A stretch of DNA of 64,000 nucleotides from Nocardioides halotolerans DSM 19273 (GCF_000422805.1 NZ_AUGT01000012.1:248001-312000), one strand, 5' to 3'. Positions 16,977 to 28,203 are shown, counted from the stretch's first letter. Numbers and translations: made by a program. Notes: generated by a model from the letters alone, not told the origin.

Positions 16977-17648
16977 TCAGGAACCGTGCTCGGTGGGGGC
17001 GAGGAGGCGCTCGAGCTCGTCCTCGCGGTCCTCCTGGACGACGAACAGGAGCTCGTCGCCGGCCTCGATCGGCTGCTCGCTGCCGGGGACGTAGACCTGG
17101 CCGTCGCGCAGGATCGTGACGAGGGCGCAGTTGTCGGGGAAGGGGACCAGCCCGGCCGGCTTGCCGACGTACGGCGAGTCGGCAGGCAGGGTCAGCTCGA
17201 CGAGGTTGGCGTTGCCCTGGCGGAACGTGAACAGCCGGACCAGGTCGCCGACGGTCACCGCCTCCTCGACCAGGGCGGACATGATGCGCGGGGTCGACAC
17301 GTTGACGTCGACGCCCCACGCCTCGCTGAACAGCCACTCGTTGTTGGGGTGGTTGACCCGGGCGACGGTGCGCGGCACGCCGAACTCGGTCTTGGCCAGC
17401 AGCGACGTCACGAGGTTGGCCTTGTCGTCACCGGTGGCGGCGATCACCACGTCGCACTTGTCGAGGCGCGCCTCCTCGAGCGAGGACAGCTCGCAGGAGT
17501 CGGCGAGCAGCCACTCGGCGTCAGGCACCCGCTCGGGCTTGACCGCGTCGGAGTCCTTGTCGATGAGCAGCACCTGGTGGCCGTTCTGGATCAGCTCGCG
17601 GGCGATCGAGCGACCGACGGCGCCGGCTCCGGCGATGGCAACCCTCAT
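16977..17648 (-). CDS. ceoC: TrkA-type potassium-channel regulator CeoC (RCK domains)
   Basis: A 223-residue cytosolic protein that gates a K+ transporter. The N-terminal Rossmann fold shows GAGAVGRSIA and a Asp-ending second strand (LLIDKD), which binds NAD(H) or ATP. The C-terminal TrkA_C domain ends with DELLFVVQEDRED. It pairs with ceoB just upstream on the same strand (7-base gap); in mycobacteria the two single-module proteins replace the two-module TrkA of enterobacteria. The ATG at 17648 is the only sensible start. Confidence 0.92.
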   Translation of the reverse strand: MRVAIAGAGAVGRSIARELIQNGHQVLLIDKDSDAVKPERVPDAEWLLADSCELSSLEEARLDKCDVVIAATGDDKANLVTSLLAKTEFGVPRTVARVNHPNNEWLFSEAWGVDVNVSTPRIMSALVEEAVTVGDLVRLFTFRQGNANLVELTLPADSPYVGKPAGLVPFPDNCALVTILRDGQVYVPGSEQPIEAGDELLFVVQEDREDELERLLAPTEHGS

Positions 17649-17655
17649 GACACCG

Positions 17656-18318
17656 TCAGCGCTCCTCGGGTCCGGCTTCGATGACTTTGAACGTGTTGGC
17701 GGCGTTCTCCTCGCGCATCACGAGGTGGATCAGGTCGCCCTCCTGGATGACCGAGTCGCGGTTGGGGAGGATGCCCTCGCCGAGGCGGTCGATCCAGGCG
17801 ATGCGGGAGCCCGTCTGCTCCTGGAAGTGGATGGTGCGCTGGCCGACCCACTGCTCCGGGATGGGCACCTGGTCGACCCGTACGGTGCCGGACGGGTCGC
17901 GGAAGTCGGCCTCGGCGCCGGCGGGCAGCAGGCGGCGCAGCACCTGGTCGGCGGTCCACTTGACGGTCGCGACCGTCGTGATGCCGAGGCGCTGGTAGAC
18001 CTCGGCGCGGCCGGGGTCGTAGATGCGGGCCACGACCTGCTGGATGCCGAAGGTCTCGCGCGCGACGCGCGCGGCGATGATGTTGGAGTTGTCGCCGCTC
18101 GAGACCGCCGCGAAGGCGTCGGCGCGGCGGATGCCGGCCTTCTCGAGGACGGCCTGGTCGAAGCCGTAGCCGGTGACCTTGTCGCCGTTGAACTCGGGGC
18201 CGAGGCGCCGGAAGGCGTCGGGCTCACTGTCGATGACCGACACGGTGTGGTTGCGGTCCTCGAGGCTGCGCGCGAGGGTCGACCCGACCCGCCCGCAACC
18301 CATGATCACGACATGCAC
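17656..18318 (-). CDS. ceoB: TrkA-type potassium-channel regulator CeoB (RCK domains)
   Basis: A 220-residue partner of CeoC. VHVVIMGCGRVGSTLA at the very start is the nucleotide-binding loop, so the GTG at 18318 is correct although longer frames are open upstream. FDQAVLEKAGI and DNSNIIAARVA are typical RCK motifs; the C-terminal half is TrkA_C. It is divergent from the KimA-like permease with 81 bases between starts, which suggests joint control of K+ uptake. Confidence 0.92.
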   Translation of the reverse strand: MHVVIMGCGRVGSTLARSLEDRNHTVSVIDSEPDAFRRLGPEFNGDKVTGYGFDQAVLEKAGIRRADAFAAVSSGDNSNIIAARVARETFGIQQVVARIYDPGRAEVYQRLGITTVATVKWTADQVLRRLLPAGAEADFRDPSGTVRVDQVPIPEQWVGQRTIHFQEQTGSRIAWIDRLGEGILPNRDSVIQEGDLIHLVMREENAANTFKVIEAGPEER

Positions 18319-18385
18319 CCGGCCACGGTATCCGTTGCGCGTCGCGACTGACGTCGTTGGCTGCGGTTCCGGGCCGCGGTGTGCG

Positions 18386-18391
18386 TACGCT
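18386..18391 (+). promoter_or_regulatory. -10 hexamer TACGCT for leaderless permease gene
   Basis: It ends eight bases before the GTG at 18400 with no Shine-Dalgarno. This decides for 18400 over the GTG at 18379, which would lie upstream of the promoter element. Confidence 0.45.
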
Positions 18392-18399
18392 TGCGGCTC

Positions 18400-20451
18400 G
18401 TGGGTGTCGGCGACGTCTCCAAGCGGATCCTGCTGGGACGCAAGCTGCGAAGCTCCCAGCTGGGCGAGACGCTGCTGTCCAAGCGGATCGCGCTCCCGGT
18501 CTTCGCCAGCGACGCCCTCTCGTCGGTCGCCTACGCGCCCGACGAGGTCTTCATCATGCTCTCGCTGGCCGGCGCCTCGGCGTACGTCTGGTCGTGGAAG
18601 ATCGCGGTCGCCGTGGCGCTGGTGATGGCCGCCGTGATCGCGTCGTACCGCCAGACCGTGCACGCCTACCCGAGCGGTGGCGGCGACTACGAGGTCGCGA
18701 CGGTCAACCTCGGGCGCACCGCCGGCATGACGGTCGCCAGTGCCCTGCTCGTCGACTACGTGCTCACCGTCGCCGTGTCGATCTCCTCCGGCGCGCAGTA
18801 CGCCGCCGGCGCGATCCCGGCGCTCGACGGTCACGAGGCGGTCTTCGCCTCGGCCCTGGTGCTGCTGCTGATGGCGATGAACCTGCGCGGCATCCGCGAG
18901 TCCGGCACGTTCTTCGCCGTCCCGACCTACGCGTTCATGGTCGCGATCCTCGGCATGTGCGGCTACGGCCTGCTGCGGCTCGCGGCGGGCGATCTGCCCG
19001 ACGTCGAGAGCGCCGACCTGCACATCACGCCGGACCCCGACGTGGGCAGCTCCGACTCGCTGACGACGTTCGCGCTGATGTTCCTGCTCGCCCGCGCGTT
19101 CTCCTCCGGCTGCGCGGCGCTGACCGGCGTCGAGGCCATCTCCAACGGCGTGCCGGCGTTCCGCAAGCCGAAGAGCCGCAACGCCGCGACCACGCTGCTC
19201 CTGCTGGCCATGATCGCGATCACGATGATGATCAGCGTCATCGTGCTCGCGCGGCAGATGGGCATCCGCTACGTCGACCCGCACGACTTCGAGCGGCTCA
19301 GCCGCGACGGCGAGCCCGTCCGTGCCGGCTTCGACCAGCACCCCGTGATCTCGCAGATCGCGCGGGCGGTCTTCCACGACTTCACGCCCGGCTTCTACCT
19401 CGTGGTGACGGTGACCGGGATCATCCTGGTGCTGGCGGCCAACACCGCCTTCAACGGCTTCCCCGTCCTCGGCTCGATCCTGGCCAAGGACGGCTTCGCC
19501 CCGCGCGCGCTCGGATCGCGCGGCGACCGGCTGGCCTACAGCAACGGGATCGTGTTCCTCGCGGTCATGGCGATCATCCTGATCCTGGTCTTCGACGCCC
19601 AGACCACCCGGCTGATCCAGCTCTACATCGTCGGCGTCTTCGTGTCGTTCAACCTCAGCCAGCTCGGGATGATCCGGCACTGGAGCCGCCACCTGAAGGA
19701 CGAGCAGGACCCCGTCGTCCGGCGCCGGATGATGCGCTCGCGGGTGATCAACACGATCGGCCTCACCTTCACCGCGGTCGTGCTCGTGATCGTGCTGGTC
19801 ACCAAGTTCCTCGCCGGCGCGTGGATCACGATCCTGGCGATGGTCTTCTTCTTCGCGATCATGCGCGCGATCCGCGGCCACTACGACAACGTGCAGCTCG
19901 AGCTGGCCGCCGAGGACGAGGACAAGGTGATGCCGACGCGCGTGCACGCCATCGTCCTGGTCTCCAAGCTGCACAAGCCGACGCTGCGCGCCCTGGCCTT
20001 CGCGAAGGCCACCCGGCCCAACGTGCTCGAGGCGGTCTACGTCTCGACCAGTCCCGCGGAGACCAACCGGCTGCTGGAGGAGTGGGACCAGCGCCGCATC
20101 GACGTGCCGCTCAAGGTGCTGCACTCGCCGTACCGCGAGCTGGTCCGGCCGATCGTCGAGTACGCCACCGAGATCAAGCAGGCCAACCCGCGCGGCGTGG
20201 TCGCGGTCTACATCCCGGAGTACGTCGTCGGCCGGTGGTGGGAGCAGCTGCTGCACAACCAGACCGCCCTGCGGCTCAAGGGGCGGCTGCTGTTCACCCC
20301 GGGCGTGATGGTGACCTCGGTGCCCTACCAGCTCCGGTCCTCGCAGATCGCCCGCGAGCGCGAGCTGCGCGAGGACTACCGCGTCCGGCCCGGCGACCTG
20401 CGCCGCGGCGAGGTCGACCCGCGCGGCGAGCGCAGGGACGGCATCCGCTGA
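18400..20451 (+). CDS. APC-superfamily permease, KimA-like potassium transporter
   Basis: A membrane protein of 683 residues. FASDALSSVAYAPDEVF near residue 30 is the diagnostic motif of the KimA/YdaO group of the APC superfamily, whose Bacillus member is a high-affinity K+/H+ symporter. About 12 helices follow up to residue 480, then a cytosolic domain of about 200 residues (HAIVLVSKLHKPTLRALAFAK onward), as in KimA. K+ transport is inferred from this resemblance and from the divergent ceoBC pair, which encode K+-transport regulators. The GTG at 18400 is chosen from the leaderless -10 element; 18379 is the alternative. Confidence 0.82.
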   Translation: MGVGDVSKRILLGRKLRSSQLGETLLSKRIALPVFASDALSSVAYAPDEVFIMLSLAGASAYVWSWKIAVAVALVMAAVIASYRQTVHAYPSGGGDYEVATVNLGRTAGMTVASALLVDYVLTVAVSISSGAQYAAGAIPALDGHEAVFASALVLLLMAMNLRGIRESGTFFAVPTYAFMVAILGMCGYGLLRLAAGDLPDVESADLHITPDPDVGSSDSLTTFALMFLLARAFSSGCAALTGVEAISNGVPAFRKPKSRNAATTLLLLAMIAITMMISVIVLARQMGIRYVDPHDFERLSRDGEPVRAGFDQHPVISQIARAVFHDFTPGFYLVVTVTGIILVLAANTAFNGFPVLGSILAKDGFAPRALGSRGDRLAYSNGIVFLAVMAIILILVFDAQTTRLIQLYIVGVFVSFNLSQLGMIRHWSRHLKDEQDPVVRRRMMRSRVINTIGLTFTAVVLVIVLVTKFLAGAWITILAMVFFFAIMRAIRGHYDNVQLELAAEDEDKVMPTRVHAIVLVSKLHKPTLRALAFAKATRPNVLEAVYVSTSPAETNRLLEEWDQRRIDVPLKVLHSPYRELVRPIVEYATEIKQANPRGVVAVYIPEYVVGRWWEQLLHNQTALRLKGRLLFTPGVMVTSVPYQLRSSQIARERELREDYRVRPGDLRRGEVDPRGERRDGIR

Positions 20452-20531
20452 GCCCCGCACGGCGTCCTCGCGCACGCACCCGCAACCGGCCCCCGCGAGG
20501 TGCGTCGCACGTCGGCGAGCGGCACGAGGTC

Positions 20532-21590
20532 GTGGTCGGGCCCGTCGCGCACGGTGGCCACTGCGTCGCCCGCCTGCCTGCGGACGACGGGCCGGGGCGA
20601 GTCGTCTTCGTGCGGCACGCGCTCCCCGGCGAGCGGGTCGTCGTCGAGATCACCGAGGGCACCGACGGCGACCGGTTCTGGCGCGGCGACGCCGTCGAGG
20701 TGGCGGAGGCCGACGCCGACCGGGTCGTCCCGCCGTGCCCGTACGCCGGTCCCGGCCTGTGCGGCGGCTGCGACTTCCAGCACGTGGCGCTGTCGCGGCA
20801 GCGGGCGCTGAAGGCGGACGTGGTCCGCGAGCAGCTGTCCCGGCTCGCCGGCCTCGACGTCGACGTCACGGTGGAGGAGGTGCCGGGTCTGCCTCCGCAC
20901 GAGCACGACGGCCTGCGCTGGCGCACCCGGCAGCGGTTCGTGGCGCTGCCCGGCGGGCGCCGCGGGATGCGCAAGCACCGCTCGCACCAGGTCGTCGAGG
21001 TCGACGACTGCCTGATCGCCGTGGCTCCCGCCGACCACGTCGTGCGTGGCGCGGCGTTCGAGGTGGCGGACGACGGCTTCTGGCAGGTGCACCCGGGCGC
21101 GCCCGGGGTGCTGGTCGACACCGTGCTGGCCTACCTCGCGCCGCAGCCGGGGGAGTCGGTGCTCGACCTCTACGCCGGGGTCGGCCTGTTCGGGCGGTTC
21201 CTCGCCGAGGCGGTGGGCGAAGGCGCCGTGACGCTGGTCGAGGGCGACGCGGCCGCGTGCGAGCACGCGCGGGCCAACGTCCCCGCGGCGACGGTGCTCG
21301 CCGGCGACGTCGGCGAGGTGCTCGCCGGCCTGCCCGTCGAGCCGGTCGACCTCGTGGTGCTCGACCCGCCCCGCGAGGGGGCGAGACGCGCCGTCGTGGA
21401 GGCCGTAGCGGCCCGGCGTCCGCGGGCGATCGCCTACGTCGCCTGCGACCCGGCCGCGCTGGCGCGCGACCTCGCGGTCCTCGCCGAGCACGGCTACCGG
21501 CTGGACCGACTCCGCGGACTGGATCTCTTTCCCATGACCCACCACGTAGAGTGCGTGGCTGTAGCGGTCCCAACCGATCTCGGGGGCTGA
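20532..21590 (+). CDS. Class I SAM-dependent RNA m5U methyltransferase (TrmA/RlmD family)
   Basis: This methylates uridine C5 in rRNA or tRNA. An N-terminal TRAM RNA-binding domain (VGPVAHGGHCVARL) is followed by four cysteines, CPYAGPGLCGGC plus one more after a spacer, which form a [4Fe-4S] site in RumA/RlmD-type enzymes. The methyltransferase part has VLDLYAGVGLFG (SAM loop), DPPREGA and AYVACDPAALARDL with the catalytic cysteine. Either rRNA or tRNA could be the target. The start is uncertain: GTG 20532 is the first clear codon, but TRAM similarity begins a few residues earlier, so an unusual start nearer the permease stop (20451) is possible. Confidence 0.85.
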   Translation: MVGPVAHGGHCVARLPADDGPGRVVFVRHALPGERVVVEITEGTDGDRFWRGDAVEVAEADADRVVPPCPYAGPGLCGGCDFQHVALSRQRALKADVVREQLSRLAGLDVDVTVEEVPGLPPHEHDGLRWRTRQRFVALPGGRRGMRKHRSHQVVEVDDCLIAVAPADHVVRGAAFEVADDGFWQVHPGAPGVLVDTVLAYLAPQPGESVLDLYAGVGLFGRFLAEAVGEGAVTLVEGDAAACEHARANVPAATVLAGDVGEVLAGLPVEPVDLVVLDPPREGARRAVVEAVAARRPRAIAYVACDPAALARDLAVLAEHGYRLDRLRGLDLFPMTHHVECVAVAVPTDLGG

Positions 21591-21594
21591 GTCC

Positions 21595-22314
21595 ATGCGC
21601 ATCCTCGCCACGTCGGGCGGCTTCCTGCCGTCCGAGTCCACGCCGTTCGACTGGCGCCCAGGCCCGCTCATCGAGCACGCCATCCACCTCGCCGGCGATC
21701 CGGAGCGGCCCCGCTTCTGCTACCTCGGCACCGCCTGCGGCGACGCGGTCAACGGCACCTCGGCGTTCTTCCGCGCCTTCGCCGGCTCCGACGTCCGGGC
21801 CACGCACCTCGAGCTGTTCTCGATGCCCAACGTCCCCGACGTGCGCGCCCACCTGCTGGCCCAGGACGTCATCTGGGTCGGCGGGGGATCGGTGGCCAAC
21901 CTCCTCGCCGTCTGGCGCGTGCACGGTCTCGACGAGGTCCTGCGCGAGTGCTGGGAGAGCGGCGTCGTCCTCGGCGGCGTCTCCGCCGGCTCGATCTGCT
22001 GGTACGCCGGCGGCCCCACCGACAGCTTCGGCTCCGACCTGCGGCTCTCGCCCCCCGGCCTGGGGCTCCTGCCCTACGGCAACGGCGTCCACTACGACAG
22101 CGAGGACCAGCGCCGGCCGCTGCTGCACGCCCTGGTCGGCAAGGGCGACCTGCCGACCTCCCACGCCACCGACGACGGCGTCGGCCTCGTCTACGACGGC
22201 ACCGAGCTGGTCGAGGCCGTCGCCGACCGGCCCGGCGTCGCGGCGTACGTCGTCGAGCGCCGCGAGGACGGAAGCGTCAGCGAGACGCGGATCGAGCCGC
22301 GTTTGCTGGGCTGA
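21595..22314 (+). CDS. Peptidase E family protein (S51, class I glutamine amidotransferase fold)
   Basis: A 239-residue cytosolic protein related to aspartyl dipeptidase PepE. The nucleophile elbow is LGGVSAGSICW, with serine in place of the cysteine of glutamine amidotransferases. WVGGGSVANLL and LPYGNGVHYDS are further family motifs. It lacks a signal peptide. Four bases separate it from the methyltransferase stop, so it is probably co-transcribed. The substrate is unknown; PepE proteins cleave Asp-X dipeptides. Confidence 0.85.
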   Translation: MRILATSGGFLPSESTPFDWRPGPLIEHAIHLAGDPERPRFCYLGTACGDAVNGTSAFFRAFAGSDVRATHLELFSMPNVPDVRAHLLAQDVIWVGGGSVANLLAVWRVHGLDEVLRECWESGVVLGGVSAGSICWYAGGPTDSFGSDLRLSPPGLGLLPYGNGVHYDSEDQRRPLLHALVGKGDLPTSHATDDGVGLVYDGTELVEAVADRPGVAAYVVERREDGSVSETRIEPRLLG

Positions 22315-22330
22315 GGGGCGTCGGCTGGGG

Positions 22331-22399
22331 CAGTTTCACCGGGTACCCGGTGAAACTGGCGCTGACCGCAAGGAGTTCCATCCGGTCAGCGGCAGTTTC
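22331..22399. repeat. 69-base double-hairpin element, copy 1
   Basis: A perfect 28-base palindrome centred on GGGTACCC (22331-22358) overlaps a second hairpin with 17-base arms and one mismatch (22352-22368 with 22383-22399) around a 14-base loop. The shared GAAACTG can pair either way, so the two hairpins exclude each other. An inverted second copy lies at 55132-55200. It sits 16 bases after the peptidase stop and 150 bases before acnA. Confidence 0.85.
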
Positions 22400-22441
22400 G
22401 TCGGGTCAGTCCCCTGTCGCGTCCCATCTCGACGTCGTGTA

Positions 22442-22455
22442 TCTTGACATCAAGA
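22442..22455. promoter_or_regulatory. Inverted repeat TCTTGACATCAAGA upstream of acnA
   Basis: Perfect 6-2-6 inverted repeat about 93 bases before the acnA start. It contains TTGACA, so it may be an operator lying over a -35 element. The string TATCTTGACA also appears upstream of the glycosyltransferase gene at 26980-26989 (minus strand). Confidence 0.45.
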
Positions 22456-22547
22456 GACTTGCGGGCGGGTACCGACCGCATTGCGCGCGACGGCAGGATG
22501 GGTAAGCAGCCGGCGTTGTCGAGGGGTCAGACGAGGAGATGGTGAGC

Positions 22548-25388
<2,841 letters not shown>

Positions 25389-25396
25389 CGGGTAGC

Positions 25397-25702
25397 TCAG
25401 CGGCGGCGCTGCAGCTCGACCGCCTCGGCGACCGCGCGGGTGACCGCGGCGGGGTCGGCGCGGTCGAGCTCGACCACGACCATCATGTGGCTCTCGAACC
25501 GCGGTGGGACGCCGAAGGTGTCGGGATGGTCGGCCAGCAGCCGCTCGCGCGCGGCGAAGCCGGCCCGGATCACCACCGAGGTCGGGTCGAGCCGACGCAC
25601 CACGAGCCGGTCGTCGACGTACCACGCCGGGCGCGCCTCGGTGCCCTTGCGCTTGACCCCCTCGTGCGACAGGGCCAGCCGGCCGACCTCGTCGAGGTTC
25701 AC
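25397..25702 (-). CDS. MmcQ/YjbR family protein
   Basis: A 101-residue protein of the MmcQ/YjbR (CyaY-like double-wing) fold. It keeps the family patterns VGRLALSHEGVKRKGTEARP near the start and ESHMMVVVELD in the second half. Proteins of this family are thought to bind DNA but have no assigned role. The GTG at 25702 overlaps the glycosyltransferase stop (GTGA), so the two are co-translated. The stop is only eight bases from the acnA stop on the other strand. Confidence 0.82.
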   Translation of the reverse strand: MNLDEVGRLALSHEGVKRKGTEARPAWYVDDRLVVRRLDPTSVVIRAGFAARERLLADHPDTFGVPPRFESHMMVVVELDRADPAAVTRAVAEAVELQRRR

Positions 25703-26949
25703 GCCCGGCAGCCTGCCACCCCCGCGCCGGCCACGGACAGGGCGGCGTCGGCGAAGCGGCCCGCGCCGCCGTGCTCGCGCAGGACCGTCGCGGCCCGCTG
25801 GGTGGAGGCGTCGAGCGCCCGCGCCCGGCGTACGGCGTCGCGGAGCCGCTCCGGGGTCAGGTCGCCCGCCCTGAGCGTCACCCCGGCGCCCGCCTCGCTC
25901 ACCCGGCGGGCGATCTCGGGTTGGTCGCGGCCGAACGGCACCACGACGCTCGGCACGCCGGCCGCGAGCGACTTCGACACGATGCCGAACCCGCCGTGGG
26001 TCACCACCACAGCGCACTCCGGGAGCACCTGACCGTGCGGCACGAACCGCTCGACCCGGACGTTGCCCGCGGAGGTCAGGCCCGCGGTGTCGTGCGCGTC
26101 GACGAGCGTCATCAGGACCCGCACCGGCTCGTCGCGCAGCGCCTCCACGGCGACCCGGGCGAGGTCCTCGTCGCCCTGGTAGTCGCTCGAGCAGGTCACC
26201 AGCACCCACGGGTCGCCGGGCTCGTCGAGCCAGGCCGGCCGGTCGGCGGGCGGGTCCCACGGCTGCGCGCCCACGAGGTGGAACGCCGCGGGCAGGTCGG
26301 TGCGCGGGTACTCCAGCGGCTCGCCGGTCAGCACGATCACGCCGTCGTGCGAGGGCAGCTGCTCCAGGGGCGACCGGAACGGCGCCAGCCCGGCGGCCAC
26401 GCGGAGCTCGTTGAGCCCGGGCAGCATCGCCTTGCCGAACGCCCGCTCCACGACCTTCCAGAGCACCCGGTCGCGCAGCCGGCCGAGGGGGCCGGCCATC
26501 GGCGCCAGCCCGAGACCGTACGGCGGTATCCCGCGGCCCGGCCACGGCAGCACGGACGGCATGACGACGGCACTCGGCAGCGGCGAGGCCTCGGCGACGG
26601 TCTGCGCGCCGTACGCGATGGCGTCGACGAGAAGCACGTCCGGGCGGTGGGCGGCGATCGCGTCCTGCAGGTCGGGCCCGTCGAACCGGCCGCGGTGCAC
26701 GAGGTCGGCCTGCCCGCCGCTGAGGCGCTCGGCGCCGCTCGTGGCCTCGTAGTCGGTGACCCGGACGGCCAGCACCTCGGGTGCGATGGGCGAGACGTCG
26801 GTCAGACCCGCGGCCCGGAGCGTGTCGAGCAGCTCGGGCAGCGTGCGGACGTGGACGTCGTGCCCGCGGCGCTGGAGCTCCAGCAGCCCGGGGACGAGCG
26901 GGAAGACGTGGCCGGTGGCTGGCGCGGTGTACGCGAGGAATCTGGTCAT
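25699..26949 (-). CDS. Glycosyltransferase, GT1/MGT (macrolide-type) family
   Basis: A 416-residue GT-B enzyme that would transfer a sugar from a nucleotide sugar to a small lipophilic acceptor. The N-terminus shows the typical TAPATGHVFPLVPGLLEL acceptor-domain start. The C-terminal donor site has the family motif HGGFGIVSKSLAAGVPSVVVPFGRDQP, here given in parts: VVTHGGFG, AAGVPSVVVPF and RDQPE. Related enzymes glycosylate macrolides, flavonoids or sterols. The acceptor is unknown. A divergent TetR gene shares its 62-base promoter region, so induction by the acceptor compound is plausible. Confidence 0.85.
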   Translation of the reverse strand: MTRFLAYTAPATGHVFPLVPGLLELQRRGHDVHVRTLPELLDTLRAAGLTDVSPIAPEVLAVRVTDYEATSGAERLSGGQADLVHRGRFDGPDLQDAIAAHRPDVLLVDAIAYGAQTVAEASPLPSAVVMPSVLPWPGRGIPPYGLGLAPMAGPLGRLRDRVLWKVVERAFGKAMLPGLNELRVAAGLAPFRSPLEQLPSHDGVIVLTGEPLEYPRTDLPAAFHLVGAQPWDPPADRPAWLDEPGDPWVLVTCSSDYQGDEDLARVAVEALRDEPVRVLMTLVDAHDTAGLTSAGNVRVERFVPHGQVLPECAVVVTHGGFGIVSKSLAAGVPSVVVPFGRDQPEIARRVSEAGAGVTLRAGDLTPERLRDAVRRARALDASTQRAATVLREHGGAGRFADAALSVAGAGVAGCRA

Positions 26950-27011
26950 GGTCTGTTAGTATGAGAATCAATTCATTTGTGTCAAGATAAAACGAAGTAG
27001 AGGAGGCGGGA
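26950..27011. promoter_or_regulatory. Divergent, AT-rich promoter between glycosyltransferase and TetR genes
   Basis: Bases 26955-26999 are strikingly AT-rich for this genome. The minus strand has TTGACA (26985-26980) with CATACT-like bases 16-18 nucleotides on, a good promoter for the glycosyltransferase. GAATCAATTC (26965-26974) is an inverted repeat inside the spacer and a candidate operator for the TetR protein. The TetR gene has its own AGGAGG ribosome-binding site at 27001. Confidence 0.55.
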
Positions 27012-27599
27012 GTGGCCACTCGACGGTACGAGATGTCGAGCCGCGACCGGGCCCGCGCCGCGACCCGCGAGGCGATCATCGACGCCGCGGTCGACCTCTT
27101 CACCGGGGCGTGGTTCGACGAGGTCACCCTGGCCGAGGTCGCGGCGCGCGCCGGTGTCTCGCAGCAGACGGTGGTCAACCACTTCGGCAGCAAGATCGGG
27201 GTCTACCTGGCCGGGATCTCCGAGCGGGTCGCGCCGGCGATCGTGGAGAGCCGGGCGGCGGCGCGCCCGGGGGACGTCGAGGGGGTGGTGGCGGCGGTGG
27301 TCCGCGACTACGAGACAACGGGCGACGGCACCTTCCGGACGGTCGCGCTGTCCGAGCGGGTCCCCGAGCTGCGCGAGATCGTCGAGCGCGGTCGAGCCGC
27401 GCACCGCGCGTGGGTCGCGGAGATGTTCGAGCCGCAGCTGAGGCGGCGTCGCGGCGCCCGCCGGGAGCAGACGCTGCGGCTGCTGGTCACGGTCCTCGAC
27501 GTCTCGACCTGGACGACGCTGCGCCGCCACGAGGGCCTCGACCGCGACGCGACCGCCGCCCACCTGCGGGCGCTGGTCGAGGGCGTGCTGGGCGGCTGA
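27012..27599 (+). CDS. TetR/AcrR family regulator
   Basis: A 195-residue repressor-type protein. The N-terminal helix-turn-helix reads TLAEVAARAGVSQQTVVNHFGSK with small changes from consensus, at about residues 40-62; the remaining helices form the ligand-binding domain. It lies divergent from a glycosyltransferase gene with an AT-rich shared promoter, so it most likely controls that gene and itself. The GTG start has a strong AGGAGG five bases away. The ligand is unknown. Confidence 0.9.
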   Translation: MATRRYEMSSRDRARAATREAIIDAAVDLFTGAWFDEVTLAEVAARAGVSQQTVVNHFGSKIGVYLAGISERVAPAIVESRAAARPGDVEGVVAAVVRDYETTGDGTFRTVALSERVPELREIVERGRAAHRAWVAEMFEPQLRRRRGARREQTLRLLVTVLDVSTWTTLRRHEGLDRDATAAHLRALVEGVLGG

Positions 27600-27665
27600 C
27601 GCGGCCCAACACACGGCCCGAACGGGCTAGAGCCACGGGTGCGGGCCGCGTGCCAAGGTGCTGCC

Positions 27666-28181
27666 ATGTCTCCGCGCTCCTGGCTCGTCGTGCTCGCCCT
27701 CGTCTGCTCCGCGCTCTTCGTGACGGCCGGCCCGGCGGGGGCGGCCCGGACCGATCCCGCGGCGCGGGCCGCGATCCCGCGCACCTACGACCAGGCGCTC
27801 GCGCACTTCCAGAACGCCACGAAGGTCCGCGTGAACCGGAAGTTCTACACGCCCAGCGGCAACATCTACTGCAACGTCGGCATGCGGCTCGTGAAGGGTT
27901 GCGAGATCAACGTCGGCCGGATCCCGGGACCGAACGTCTGCCGCAACAACCCGGTGTCGAAGACCGTCGGCCGCCTCGAGTTCCGCCGGTCGAAGGTGCA
28001 GCCCGTGTGCAACACCGACACGATCCGGACGTCGAACACCCGGACGCTGCCGTACGGCGAGGCGATGATCTACGGCAACATCTCCTGCCTCAGCGAGGAG
28101 ATCGGCGTCACCTGCCTCAACGAGAAGTTCGAGTTCGGCTTCTTCCTGCACCGCGGTGAGTACGTCCTCTTCAGCCGCTGA
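27666..28181 (+). CDS. Secreted DUF6636-like protein
   Basis: A 171-residue protein with a clear Sec signal peptide, SWLVVLALVCSALFVTAGPAGAA, and cleavage likely after AGAA near residue 28. The mature part has FYTPSGNIYCNVG, the hallmark of a family of actinobacterial secreted proteins that pair a FxxPSGNIxC motif with later cysteines (GCEIN, NVCRN, PVCNT, SCLSE, TCLNE). Several disulfides are likely. No function is known. The ATG at 27666 is the start that leaves an intact signal peptide. Confidence 0.72.
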   Translation: MSPRSWLVVLALVCSALFVTAGPAGAARTDPAARAAIPRTYDQALAHFQNATKVRVNRKFYTPSGNIYCNVGMRLVKGCEINVGRIPGPNVCRNNPVSKTVGRLEFRRSKVQPVCNTDTIRTSNTRTLPYGEAMIYGNISCLSEEIGVTCLNEKFEFGFFLHRGEYVLFSR

Positions 28182-28203
28182 CGGGCGGCCGCCGACCGCT
28201 GCG

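Noticed and set aside
17656..20475. 939-codon minus-strand open frame extending past ceoB across the permease
   Set aside because: Only its last 220 codons show RCK motifs; the rest is the antisense of the permease and lacks any domain.
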